DNA from: Arthrobacter sp. zg-Y769
GTDB taxonomy: Bacteria; Actinomycetota; Actinomycetes; Actinomycetales; Micrococcaceae
Assembly (NCBI RefSeq): GCF_020907405.1
Contig: NZ_JAJJOE010000009.1
Location: 62,001-126,000 of the forward strand
DNA: 64,000 bases
Direction: 5' to 3'
The notes under the pieces were generated by a model that was not told the DNA's origin, made no database searches, and was given only the letters and a program-made list of their open reading frames with translations. The position numbers and the translations under genes were made by a program. This document shows, one piece after another, positions 45,893 to 54,229 of this stretch (position 1 is its first letter; the number at the start of each line of letters is the position of its first letter).

Positions 45893-47317
45893 ATGAATCG
45901 AACCGCCGGCTCCGCAGAGCGGGACGCCCAGCAGGAGCTGGAATCCCTGGGCTATAAACAGGAACTACGACGTTCGGTCTCGACTGCCGATCTGCTGATT
46001 TACGGTTTGATCTTTATGCTGCCCATCGCGCCCTGGGCCATCTTCGGTACGGTCTACAACGCCTCCGAGGGCATGGTGCCGCTGGTGTACCTCATCGGGC
46101 TGATTGCGATGATCTTCACCGCCCTGGCATATGGGCAAATGGCCAAGTCCATCCCGCTCGCCGGATCGGTGTTCTCATACGTTGGGCGCGGCATCCATCC
46201 CAATGTCGGGTTCTTTGCCGGCTGGGCCATCCTGCTGGATTACCTGCTGGTACCCACGCTGCTCTACGTTTTCGCTGCCGAGTCCATGGTCGGTATCTTC
46301 CCGGGGACGCCGCGCTGGCTGTGGGCCCTCATCTTTGTAGCCATCAATACGGTCATCAATCTGTCTGGGGTCAGCTCGATCAAGATCATGAACCGCGTGT
46401 TCCTTGCGGTGGAGCTGGCCTTCATCGTCATCTTCGTTGTCATCGCCGTCACGGCATTGAATAACGGCACGGTTCCGGGCGCCGAACTGACCATGGAACC
46501 CCTGTGGGACCCGGAGAAGGTGTCCGGTCCGCTGATCGCCTCCGCGTTGTCCATTGCCGTCCTGAGTTTCCTCGGGTTCGACGGAATCTCCACCATGAGC
46601 GAGGAATCGACCGGTGGCCGCAGCTCCGCCGGCAAAGCCATGGTGGGTGCCCTGATCATTGTCGCTTCCTGCTTCATCCTGCAGACCTGGCTGGCCAGCG
46701 CACTGGCGGGCGGCCGGGACTCCTTCAGCGACGATGAGGTGGGCAACGCCTTCTTCACCGTGGTGGAAGCAGCCTCCAGCAGCGGCTGGGCAACGGCCTT
46801 CTTCGCGGTCAACGTAGTGGCCGTAGGTATCGCCAACGCCATGGCGGCGCAGGCCGCCACTTCCCGACTGCTGTACTCGATGAGCCGGGACCGGCAGCTG
46901 CCGGCATTCCTCAACCGGATCAACGGTCGCCGGGTGCCGCAAAACGCCATCCTGCTGGTGTCCGGCATCTCCGCCGTCCTGGTCCTGTTCTTTGTGGGCC
47001 AGATCGACCTCATCTCATCTCTGGTGAATTTCGGAGCGCTGTTCGGATTCATGCTGCTGCACCTGTCCGTTATCGCGCTTTACGTTGTGCGCCGGAAGTC
47101 CCGGAACTACCTGCTTCACCTGGCCGTTCCGGTGACCGGATTCCTGATCATCGGCTACGTCCTGTTCAATGCCAACACGGAGGCGAAGGTAGGCGGCCTC
47201 GTGTGGCTTGCCATCGGAGCCTGCGTCTTCCTTTACTACCGCGCCACCGGGCGCAAGACCGAACTGTCCGCAGAGGACGCCGCCCCGGTCGGTCTCGCAG
47301 ACGAGCGAAAGGCCTAG
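45893..47317 (+). CDS. APC superfamily amino acid/amide permease
   Basis: A 474-residue, 12-helix transporter. The ATG giving MNRTAGSAERDAQQELESLG is chosen over an upstream frame. SVSTADLLIYGLIFMLPIAP is the first helix (APC unwound-helix region), VFSYVGRGIHPNVGFFAGWA and FDGISTMSEESTGG are characteristic of the APC family. Its gene is followed 4 bases later by the acetamidase/formamidase gene, so it may import an amide, ureide or amino acid whose amide group the next enzyme hydrolyses. Substrate unproven. Confidence 0.87.
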   Translation: MNRTAGSAERDAQQELESLGYKQELRRSVSTADLLIYGLIFMLPIAPWAIFGTVYNASEGMVPLVYLIGLIAMIFTALAYGQMAKSIPLAGSVFSYVGRGIHPNVGFFAGWAILLDYLLVPTLLYVFAAESMVGIFPGTPRWLWALIFVAINTVINLSGVSSIKIMNRVFLAVELAFIVIFVVIAVTALNNGTVPGAELTMEPLWDPEKVSGPLIASALSIAVLSFLGFDGISTMSEESTGGRSSAGKAMVGALIIVASCFILQTWLASALAGGRDSFSDDEVGNAFFTVVEAASSSGWATAFFAVNVVAVGIANAMAAQAATSRLLYSMSRDRQLPAFLNRINGRRVPQNAILLVSGISAVLVLFFVGQIDLISSLVNFGALFGFMLLHLSVIALYVVRRKSRNYLLHLAVPVTGFLIIGYVLFNANTEAKVGGLVWLAIGACVFLYYRATGRKTELSAEDAAPVGLADERKA

Positions 47318-47321
47318 CACG

Positions 47322-48242
47322 ATGGATCACTTTCTGGACAAGAGCCACGGCAAGTTCAGCTTCTCGCCGGATGAAACCCCCGCGTTGAAAATAACCCCGG
47401 GGACGGGGGAGACCATCGGTTTTGAAACCAGTGACGAGGTCTACGCACAGCTACACGAATTCCGCGATATGGACAAACTGACGGTGGGCATCAATCCGGT
47501 CACCGGTCCGGTCTATGTTGAAGGTGCCCAACCGGGCGATGCCCTGGCAGTTACTATCCACGAGATCCGGCTCAAGGACCGCGGGTGGTCCGTCAGTCTG
47601 CCCGGATCCGGCGCACTCCAGCAAGTTATGGGCAAGGACATGTTCACCCGCCGCATCCCCATCGACGAAGCGGGCGTCCACGTCACGGGCCGGCACACCT
47701 TCGCTCCGCAGCCGATGATCGGGTGTATCGGCACAGCCCCGGCCTCGGGCAGCAATTCCACAATCATGCCGTCCACGCCGCAGGGCGGCAACATGGATCT
47801 CGTCCAATGCCGGGCGGGATCCACGGTCTACCTTCCGGTCATGGTAGAAGGCGCCTACCTGTCCATCGGCGATATTCACGCCATCATGGCCGAAGGCGAA
47901 TCCTCCTTCGTCGCTATCGAGGCCGAAGGCACAGCGGTGGTCAGCGTGGATGTCGTGAAGGGCATGACCCTTCGGGCGCCCCGTGTCGAGACCGCTGAGG
48001 AATGGATCTTCGTCGGGCTCGGGGATCCGGTGCAGGAGAGCATCACCCGCGGGTACGAGGACATGTTCGATTTTCTGGTGACCGGCAACGGCTGGGACCG
48101 GGGGGACGCGTATGCGGTGATGAGCGCCGTCGGGCACTCACAGCTCGGCGGTCCCACCGGCTCCGCCGATCCAGACCCCCTGCACCCCTTCAACGCAGTG
48201 GGGGCCGTGACCATCCACCGCCTGCCCAAGGATGTGCTCTAG
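47322..48242 (+). CDS. Acetamidase/formamidase family protein
   Basis: A 306-residue FmdA/AmdA family enzyme that hydrolyses formamide, acetamide or related short amides to the acid and ammonia. Family blocks are VGINPVTGPVYVEGAQPGDA, PMIGCIGTAPASG, MPSTPQGGNMDLVQCRAGST and LSIGDIHAIMAEGE, with conserved His, Asp and Cys near the metal/active site. It starts 4 bases after the permease gene (GCGAAAGG upstream), so the two are coupled. Ammonia release fits the nitrogen-scavenging theme with urease 9 kb away. Confidence 0.9.
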   Translation: MDHFLDKSHGKFSFSPDETPALKITPGTGETIGFETSDEVYAQLHEFRDMDKLTVGINPVTGPVYVEGAQPGDALAVTIHEIRLKDRGWSVSLPGSGALQQVMGKDMFTRRIPIDEAGVHVTGRHTFAPQPMIGCIGTAPASGSNSTIMPSTPQGGNMDLVQCRAGSTVYLPVMVEGAYLSIGDIHAIMAEGESSFVAIEAEGTAVVSVDVVKGMTLRAPRVETAEEWIFVGLGDPVQESITRGYEDMFDFLVTGNGWDRGDAYAVMSAVGHSQLGGPTGSADPDPLHPFNAVGAVTIHRLPKDVL

Positions 48243-48331
48243 AGCTACTAAAGGTGACCTTGGGATGGGGTGACACAACGCACAATAGAGCGGTATCGTG
48301 CCCCCCACCCCCAAAGGTTAGGAACAAAGGC

Positions 48332-49630
48332 ATGGCTGCTGACACCCCTCCCCAGAGGCCCCTGAACCACGCGGACGCAGTGGATGACGACGGCGGCACC
48401 CCCGCCAAATGGAAAGTCATTGGCCCCGGGCTGGTGGTCGCTGCCACAGGCGTCGGCGCCGCCGATATGGTGGCGACACTCGTGGCAGGATCCCGGTACG
48501 GCTACGGATTGCTCTGGGCCGTGATCCTTGGCGTGATCCTGAAGATCGTCCTGGTGGAAGGGGCCGGCCGCTTCACCCTTGCCACCGGCCTGACGATCTT
48601 CGAGGGCTGGCGGTCCCTGGGGAAATGGACCACCTGGTATTTCGGCCCATACATCATGATCTGGGGCTTCATCTACGGAGCCACCGCTATGTCCTCCGCA
48701 GCCTTGCCGCTCGCCGCCGTGTTCCCGGTCCTGCCGCTCACGGCCTGGGCGGTCCTGATGGGACTTGCCGGTTTTGTGATGGTCTGGTTCGGCAGGTATG
48801 CCACCTTCGAGAAAATCACCGCTGTGCTGGTGGGCCTGATGTTCGTGACGGTGGTGGGGCTTGCGGTGATTGCCGTGCCGAACATTCCGGCAATGTTCAC
48901 CGGCTTGATTCCGATGATCCCCGAGGGCGGAGTGTTCTACACACTGGCGCTGGCCGGCGGTGTGGGTGGAACCATCACCCTGGCTGCCTATGGCTATTGG
49001 CTGCGCGAAAAGGGCTGGTACACCCCCAAATGGATGCGGGTCATGCGGATCGACAATTCCATGGCGTACGTGATGACGGGCATCTTCGTGGTGGCGATGC
49101 TCATTGTCGGTGCCGAGGTGGTCCGTTCGGCAGGAGTGTCCCTCTCCAGCGGCGATGAGGGGCTGCTGGATCTCTACGATGTGTTGAAAGCGGAGTACGG
49201 AGATGTGGTCGGCACCGGATTCCTGATCGGGTTCTGGGCAGCGTCCTTTTCCTCGATCATCGGGGTATGGAACGGCGTTTCGCTGATGTTCGCCGATTTC
49301 TGGGGGAACATCCGCGGCAAGGAATCAGGCCACCCCGACACCCGCATCGGCGGCAAGTATTTCCGCTTCTACCTCATCTGGCTGACCTTCCCGCCGATGA
49401 TCCTCTTCCAGCTCGGCCAGCCCATTGGACTCATCCTGGTCTACGGAGTGCTGGGCTCCCTGTTTATGCCCTTCCTCGCGCTGACCCTGCTCGGGCTGCT
49501 CAATGGCCGCCGCATCCCCAAGGCGTGGGCCAACAAACTGCATACCAACATTGCCCTCGGATTCACGGCGCTGCTGTTCATAGCCCTGGGCGTCCAGCAG
49601 CTCTGGACCAACATTGCCGGCGCGTTGTAG
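48332..49630 (+). CDS. Nramp-related transporter with non-canonical metal-site motifs
   Basis: A 432-residue, 11-12 helix protein. The ATG giving MAADTPPQRPLNHADAVDDD is chosen, with AGGTTAGGAA upstream. GPGLVVAATGVGAADMVATL and VAGSRYGYGLLWAVILGVIL are Nramp-like. However, helix 1 has GVGAAD in place of the metal-binding DPGN, and helix 6 has GVGGTITLAAYGY in place of the A-x-x-MPHN type motif. Both sides of the normal Mn/Fe site are therefore replaced, so transport of another ion or solute is likely. It follows the amidase gene by 89 bases on the same strand and is probably part of that unit. Confidence 0.8.
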   Translation: MAADTPPQRPLNHADAVDDDGGTPAKWKVIGPGLVVAATGVGAADMVATLVAGSRYGYGLLWAVILGVILKIVLVEGAGRFTLATGLTIFEGWRSLGKWTTWYFGPYIMIWGFIYGATAMSSAALPLAAVFPVLPLTAWAVLMGLAGFVMVWFGRYATFEKITAVLVGLMFVTVVGLAVIAVPNIPAMFTGLIPMIPEGGVFYTLALAGGVGGTITLAAYGYWLREKGWYTPKWMRVMRIDNSMAYVMTGIFVVAMLIVGAEVVRSAGVSLSSGDEGLLDLYDVLKAEYGDVVGTGFLIGFWAASFSSIIGVWNGVSLMFADFWGNIRGKESGHPDTRIGGKYFRFYLIWLTFPPMILFQLGQPIGLILVYGVLGSLFMPFLALTLLGLLNGRRIPKAWANKLHTNIALGFTALLFIALGVQQLWTNIAGAL

Positions 49631-49654
49631 CCACGCCTAACAGGTCCCGTAACC

Positions 49655-49680
49655 GTGCGCAGTCCGCCGATGCGGGCGGC
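49655..49680. repeat. Dispersed copy of the 42.3-kb repeat unit
   Basis: GTGCGCAGTCC followed by GCCGATGCGGG matches the first tandem unit at 42331-42352 with a single inserted base. The stretch CCGCCGATGCGGGCGG can also fold into a small hairpin after the Nramp-like gene. Confidence 0.4.
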
Positions 49681-49803
49681 CTAGTTTAGCGCAGCGGACG
49701 GGCTTCCACGAGGGGTAAAACAGAGTAAAAGAAAAGTCGTTACGGGCCATCTACGCAGCGATTCTGCTCCGCTACGCTATAGGGGGCGAGAGAAGGTTGC
49801 AGG

Positions 49804-51255
49804 ATGGAAACCAGCGCAACGGGTGGCCAGGACAGGCTCATTGCAGGCCGATACCGACTCATCGAACCAATTGGACGCGGTGGCATGGCCACGGTCTATC
49901 GGGGTCGGGATGAAGCGCTCGGCCGCGACATTGCGGTTAAGCTCTTCCGGTCCAGTGCCGTTGCTCCGGATGACATTGGGCGGCAGGAAAACGAGATGCG
50001 CCTCCTCGCCTCACTCTCGCATCCCGGCCTGGTCACCTTGTTCGACGCGGGCAAGGACGACGCCGATGCCGGCAACGAGGGTGAACCGCGGACCTATCTG
50101 GTGATGGAACTGGTGGATGCCCCGGATCTTCGCAAGCGCCTGCGCGAAGGCGCGGTCCTGCCGATGGATGTCCCCTTCATCGGCGCTGAACTGGCCGGAG
50201 CCCTGGCGTACATCCATGACAGGGGCGTGGTTCACCGGGACGTGAAGCCGGCGAACATCCTGCTGCCGCCGGCCGTCGCGGGGACCTCGCCGCGTGCCAA
50301 GCTGACGGATTTCGGTATTGCCCGGATCCTGGACGGTGCCCGGATCACGGCAGCCGGTGCCACCCTGGGCACCGCCAACTACCTCAGCCCGGAGCAGGCT
50401 TCCGGACTGGGGGCCGAGGCAGCAAGCGATATCTACTCCCTTGGGCTGGTGCTGCTCGAATCCGTCACCGGCAGGGTGGAGTTCAACGGGAGCGCGATTG
50501 AAGCGGCCGTCGCCCGCCTCAGCCGGGACCCCGAGATCCCCGCCTCCCTCGAAAGCCACTGGCGCGGACTGCTTTCCGCGATGACGAGCAGGGACCCGGA
50601 TCTGCGGCCGACGGCGGCTGAAGTTTCCGCGGCCCTGCTGGACTACCGCTGGGCGGAAGGGATCCTGCAGCCGGGACGAGTCCCGCAGCTGGCCTCGGGG
50701 CCGGATGCCCCGGACCGGCAGGGCGCTCCCGCGGACGGGGTTGCTCCTGCAGAACCGGGGTGGGACCCCTGGAGCGGACCGGCAACAGCGGAGGCCGGCC
50801 CCGCACCTGCACTGGACGGCGACGCCGCCGGAGCAGCGGGATCAGCCGGAGGGGGCGCCGCAGTCGTTCCGGCGACAGACCCGGGAACCGCAGACAGGCA
50901 GTCCCTGGGGCTCCACCCATCGGCCCCGCTGCCCTCGGTTCCCCCGCCGTCTAACCTGCCTGACCTGCCGGACCTGCCGGTCCTGTCCGGACCGATGACA
51001 TCCCCGCCGAGTGTCCCGCCGACAGTGGGGACGGTGCCGGTTCCGGCACCGGAGCCGACGTCGCGGGTACAGGTGCTCGCGAGGCCAAGGCAGTCCCTTG
51101 CCGGGCGTGCCCTGCTTGCTGTCCTGGTGATGGCCTTGCTGGCGGCAGCTGTGATCCTGATGCTTGGGCGCGCGGGGGCGTTGCCGCATGGTGGTGTCAT
51201 CCCGGGGGAGATCGGGCAGAACCTGGAACGGCTGCAGGATACCAACGACCCGTAG
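49804..51255 (+). CDS. Serine/threonine protein kinase, membrane anchored
   Basis: A 483-residue PknB-type kinase. Residues 15 to about 275 form the kinase domain: IGRGGMATVYRG (nucleotide loop), DIAVKLF (Lys), VHRDVKPANILLP (catalytic loop) and LTDFGIARI (metal-binding DFG). GTANYLSPEQASG is the activation segment. A Pro/Ala/Gly-rich juxtamembrane stretch leads to one membrane helix (LLAVLVMALLAAAVILMLG) close to the C-terminus, with only about 25 residues outside. So there is no PASTA or other sensor domain. Targets unknown. Confidence 0.93.
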   Translation: METSATGGQDRLIAGRYRLIEPIGRGGMATVYRGRDEALGRDIAVKLFRSSAVAPDDIGRQENEMRLLASLSHPGLVTLFDAGKDDADAGNEGEPRTYLVMELVDAPDLRKRLREGAVLPMDVPFIGAELAGALAYIHDRGVVHRDVKPANILLPPAVAGTSPRAKLTDFGIARILDGARITAAGATLGTANYLSPEQASGLGAEAASDIYSLGLVLLESVTGRVEFNGSAIEAAVARLSRDPEIPASLESHWRGLLSAMTSRDPDLRPTAAEVSAALLDYRWAEGILQPGRVPQLASGPDAPDRQGAPADGVAPAEPGWDPWSGPATAEAGPAPALDGDAAGAAGSAGGGAAVVPATDPGTADRQSLGLHPSAPLPSVPPPSNLPDLPDLPVLSGPMTSPPSVPPTVGTVPVPAPEPTSRVQVLARPRQSLAGRALLAVLVMALLAAAVILMLGRAGALPHGGVIPGEIGQNLERLQDTNDP

Positions 51256-51283
51256 CCTCATCCCGGCGCGGGATACTGGAGCA

Positions 51284-51697
51284 ATGAGTACTTCTACGCC
51301 TGTCCCGTCCGCCGCCCCCAGCGATGACAGCCAGTGTCCATGCCTAAGCGGTGAAACCTATGGAAACTGCTGTGGCCGCTTCCATTCAGGAGCGGCCGCG
51401 GCGCCCACTGCAGAGGCCCTGATGCGCTCACGGTACAGCGCCTTCGCCACCGGCAACGTGCCCTACCTGTTGGCCACGTGGCACCCGGACCACCGCCCCG
51501 CCCATCTGGAGCTGGACCCGGAGATTGAGTGGCGGCGCCTGGATATCCTCTCCACCTCCGGCGGCGGCCCGCTGGAGCGCACGGGCACCGTGGAATTCCG
51601 TGCCCACTACCGGGTGGACGGCCGGCGCGATGTGCAGCAGGAAAATAGCAGCTTTGTCCGCGAGCGGGGCCAATGGCTCTACGTGGACGGAAGATAG
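51284..51697 (+). CDS. YchJ family protein (SEC-C motif, UPF0225)
   Basis: A 137-residue protein starting MSTSTPVPSAAPSDDSQCPC. CPCLSGETYGNCCGRFHSG is the zinc-binding SEC-C type motif, followed by EALMRSRYSAFATGNVPYLL and the NTF2-like part ending SSFVRERGQWLYVDG, as in YchJ. Function is unknown. The chosen ATG follows CTGGAGCA. It lies 28 bases after the kinase gene on the same strand. Confidence 0.88.
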   Translation: MSTSTPVPSAAPSDDSQCPCLSGETYGNCCGRFHSGAAAAPTAEALMRSRYSAFATGNVPYLLATWHPDHRPAHLELDPEIEWRRLDILSTSGGGPLERTGTVEFRAHYRVDGRRDVQQENSSFVRERGQWLYVDGR

Positions 51698-51846
51698 CCG
51701 CCGGCTTCTTCCGAAGCACGGAGGGCGGGACCTAGGCTGGAAGGCATCCGACGGCGGCCGCTCTGAAACAGGCACGTTCCGGGAAGCTCCCGAAAGCAGG
51801 CGCATCAGGGGCCTGTACGTAAGTCGGACGAGCAGGCGAGGACACC

Positions 51847-52902
51847 ATGAAAGCACTCGTTTACGAAGGTCCCGGCCAAAAGTCATGGAAGGATGTTCCC
51901 GATCCGCAGATTCGGGACCCGCGCGACGCCATCGTCAAGATAGACACCACCACCATCTGCGGTACCGACCTGCATATCCTCAAGGGCGACGTTCCGGCAG
52001 TTACACCGGGCAGGATCCTCGGGCATGAGGGTGTCGGCACCGTGACGGAGACGGGGTCCGGGGTGAACGCCTTCAAGACCGGAGACAAGGTTATTTTGTC
52101 CTGCGTCTCGGCCGACGGCTCCTGCAGTTTCTGCAAGGATGGGCTCTATTCGCACTGCACCGGAGAGGAAGGGCAGTCCGGCATCGGGTGGATCTTCGGA
52201 CACCTGATCGACGGGACACAGGCCGAGTACGTCCGTGTTCCCTACGCGGACACGTCCATGTATCGGCTGCCGGAAAACGTCTCCCAGGAGCATGGTGTCC
52301 TGCTCAGCGACATCTTCCCCACCGGGTTTGAAATGGGTGTGCAGTACGGGCAGGTCCAGCCGGGCGACGTCGTCGCAGTGATCGGCGCAGGCCCCGTGGG
52401 GCTGGCCGTGATTGCGACCTCGGGACTGTACGGTGCCGCGAAAATCATCGCCGTGGACCTGGACGCCAACCGGGTGGAGCAGGCCCGAAAATTCGGTGCC
52501 ACCCACGGAGTGAACTCCGGGGATAAGAACTGGCGCGAACAGATCATGGACCTGACGGATGGCTGGGGCGTGGACGTCGCGGTGGAGGCCGTGGGCATCC
52601 CTGCCACGTTCGAGATGTGCACCAGTATCGTCCGGCCCGGCGGCAACGTGGCCAACGTGGGGGTGCACGGGACGCCCGTGAGCCTGGAACTGGACCGGCT
52701 GTGGATCGAGAACATCAACATCAGCATGGGCCTGGTCAACACGAATACCCTGTCCATGCTCCTGAAGCTGATTGCCGAGGGGAAGCTGCCGGCCGAGGAG
52801 TTCATCAGCCACCGCTATTCGCTGGCCGACATCCTCACGGCGTATGACACCTTCTCCCGGGCCGCCGAAACGAACGCGCTCAAGGTGATCCTGCAGGCCT
52901 GA
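51847..52902 (+). CDS. Zinc-dependent alcohol dehydrogenase (MDR family)
   Basis: A 351-residue medium-chain dehydrogenase. Catalytic zinc ligands are Cys in TICGTDLHIL and His/Glu in GHEGVGTV. A structural zinc lobe is present (CVSADGSCSFCKDGLYSHC). VAVIGAGPVGLAVIATSG binds NAD(P), and KIIAVDLDANR has the Asp expected for NAD+. Opening MKALVYEGPGQKSWKDVPDP and TDGWGVDVAVEAVGIPATFE resemble the threonine/sorbitol dehydrogenase-like group. GCGAGGACACC precedes the ATG. A clear terminator follows, so it is a single-gene unit. Substrate alcohol unknown. Confidence 0.9.
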   Translation: MKALVYEGPGQKSWKDVPDPQIRDPRDAIVKIDTTTICGTDLHILKGDVPAVTPGRILGHEGVGTVTETGSGVNAFKTGDKVILSCVSADGSCSFCKDGLYSHCTGEEGQSGIGWIFGHLIDGTQAEYVRVPYADTSMYRLPENVSQEHGVLLSDIFPTGFEMGVQYGQVQPGDVVAVIGAGPVGLAVIATSGLYGAAKIIAVDLDANRVEQARKFGATHGVNSGDKNWREQIMDLTDGWGVDVAVEAVGIPATFEMCTSIVRPGGNVANVGVHGTPVSLELDRLWIENINISMGLVNTNTLSMLLKLIAEGKLPAEEFISHRYSLADILTAYDTFSRAAETNALKVILQA

Positions 52903-52924
52903 ACGGTTCTTCTGCGGGCAGGAG

Positions 52925-52955
52925 GGCGGCAGCCGGTTCCGGTTGCCGCCTTTTT
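52925..52955 (+). terminator. Rho-independent terminator after the alcohol dehydrogenase gene
   Basis: GGCGGCA (52925-52931) and TGCCGCC (52944-52950), with CCGG/CCGG pairing inside the loop, are followed by five T. It is 22 bases after the stop. Confidence 0.88.
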
Positions 52956-53034
52956 GTGCACCGGCGGCACGGGCAGATAATGAGAGCTGCGGCCGCGTCT
53001 GCCGCCGCAGTTCTAAGTTCAGAAGAGGGTTTCC

Positions 53035-54051
53035 ATGTCTAACGGCACCATGATTGCAGGACGGCTCAACGTTGAGACCGGCACGTTCGCCATGAAGGAA
53101 GTTCCGATTCCCGATCCCGGTCCGGGCTTTGTCCGTATCAAGGTCGGAGCTGCGGGCGTGTGCCTGTCAGACGTCCACCTGATCCAGGGCATGCTGCGTC
53201 CGCAGTTCCTCGAGGGCAACGAGGTCACCCTCGGCCACGAGGTGGCCGGCACCGTGGACCTTCCCGGAACAGGAGTCACCTCCGTTGCTCCCGGAGACCG
53301 GGTGGTGGTGCAGGCCGGGTACGAACACAACGGCGTCACGCTGACCATGGGTGTTGATTTCGACGGCGGCTGGGCCGAGTACCTCGTGGTTCCCGCCGGT
53401 GTGCTGGTGCCGCTGGGGGATGACATCCCCTTCGACCAGGCCTCCATCATTCCGGACGCCGTGTCCACTCCTTGGGCTGCCATTGCCTCCACTGCTGAAG
53501 TGCGCGCCGGTGAAGCAGTGGGCGTCTGGGGCATCGGCGGGCTCGGTGCCCACGGTGTCCAGCTGCTGCGCCTGATTGGTGCCGCGCCCATCATTGCCGT
53601 TGATCCCATCCCCGAGGCCCGGGAGCGTGCTCTGGAATTCGGTGCCGATCTGGCGCTTGATCCGATGGCGGAGGACTTCTCGGAGGCGATGAAGGCCGCC
53701 ACCGCCGGCCAGGGGCTCGACGTCGCCCTGGACTTCGCCGGTGTTGACGCCGTTCGGACCCAGGCCATCAACTGCCTGGGCCGGAGCGGACGCCTCGTGC
53801 TCGTGGGTCTGTCCGGCAAGCCGATGACCATCAATGACAGCACCGGTTTCTCCTACGCACGCAAGCAGATCCGCGGCCATTACGGCTCGGACGCGCACCA
53901 CGTGCCGCAGCTGGTGTCCCTGGCCCGGCTGGGCCGGCTCGATTTCGCCAAGTCCGTCAGTGCGCGCATCCCGCTGGCCGACGCCGAGCGGGCGGTCAAG
54001 GCACTCGACGCCAAGGAAGGCAACCCGATCCGCCTGGTGCTGATTCCGTAG
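53035..54051 (+). CDS. Alcohol dehydrogenase, MDR family, without the structural zinc lobe
   Basis: A 338-residue medium-chain dehydrogenase. The catalytic zinc site is visible (GVCLSDVHLI, GHEVAGTV), and VGVWGIGGLGAHGVQLLRL binds NAD(P). The four-Cys structural zinc loop is missing: where it should be the sequence reads VVVQAGYEHNGVTLTMGVDF. It shares the LSDVHL and GIGGLG pattern with Zn-dependent alcohol dehydrogenases. It is flanked by terminators on both sides, so it is transcribed alone from its own promoter; AGAAGAGGG precedes the ATG. Substrate unknown. Confidence 0.87.
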   Translation: MSNGTMIAGRLNVETGTFAMKEVPIPDPGPGFVRIKVGAAGVCLSDVHLIQGMLRPQFLEGNEVTLGHEVAGTVDLPGTGVTSVAPGDRVVVQAGYEHNGVTLTMGVDFDGGWAEYLVVPAGVLVPLGDDIPFDQASIIPDAVSTPWAAIASTAEVRAGEAVGVWGIGGLGAHGVQLLRLIGAAPIIAVDPIPEARERALEFGADLALDPMAEDFSEAMKAATAGQGLDVALDFAGVDAVRTQAINCLGRSGRLVLVGLSGKPMTINDSTGFSYARKQIRGHYGSDAHHVPQLVSLARLGRLDFAKSVSARIPLADAERAVKALDAKEGNPIRLVLIP

Positions 54052-54067
54052 CGTCCCCGGCTGCAAA

Positions 54068-54108
54068 ACAGCAGGAGCTCTCCGCCGCGGCGGGGGAGCT
54101 CCTGCTGT
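54068..54108 (+). terminator. Strong hairpin after the second alcohol dehydrogenase gene
   Basis: ACAGCAGGAGCTC (54068-54080) and GAGCTCCTGCTGT (54096-54108) are perfectly complementary, and CCGCC/GGCGG extend the stem inside. Only a short CGTTCT follows, so termination is likely but the U-tract is weak. Confidence 0.7.
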
Positions 54109-54124
54109 CGTTCTACGTGCGCCG

Positions 54125-54217
54125 TTACGGCATGTCTGCGTAGCGGACGGCGTCGGCGAGGGCCTGTTCCACTCCCTTGGTATCCAGTGCTGTTACGTCG
54201 CGGAAATCTACGTTCCC
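54125..54217 (-). pseudogene. Possible C-terminal gene remnant
   Basis: Reading on the minus strand gives VDFRDVTALDTKGVEQALAD and then AVRYADMP before a stop, which looks like a real protein C-terminus with normal codon use. Upstream the frame runs into the nickel permease gene in antisense and loses any protein-like character. I do not recognise the parent family. It may be the leftover of a gene interrupted by the insertion or rearrangement that placed the nickel permease here. Confidence 0.2.
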
Positions 54218-54229
54218 TACGATCGGCCC

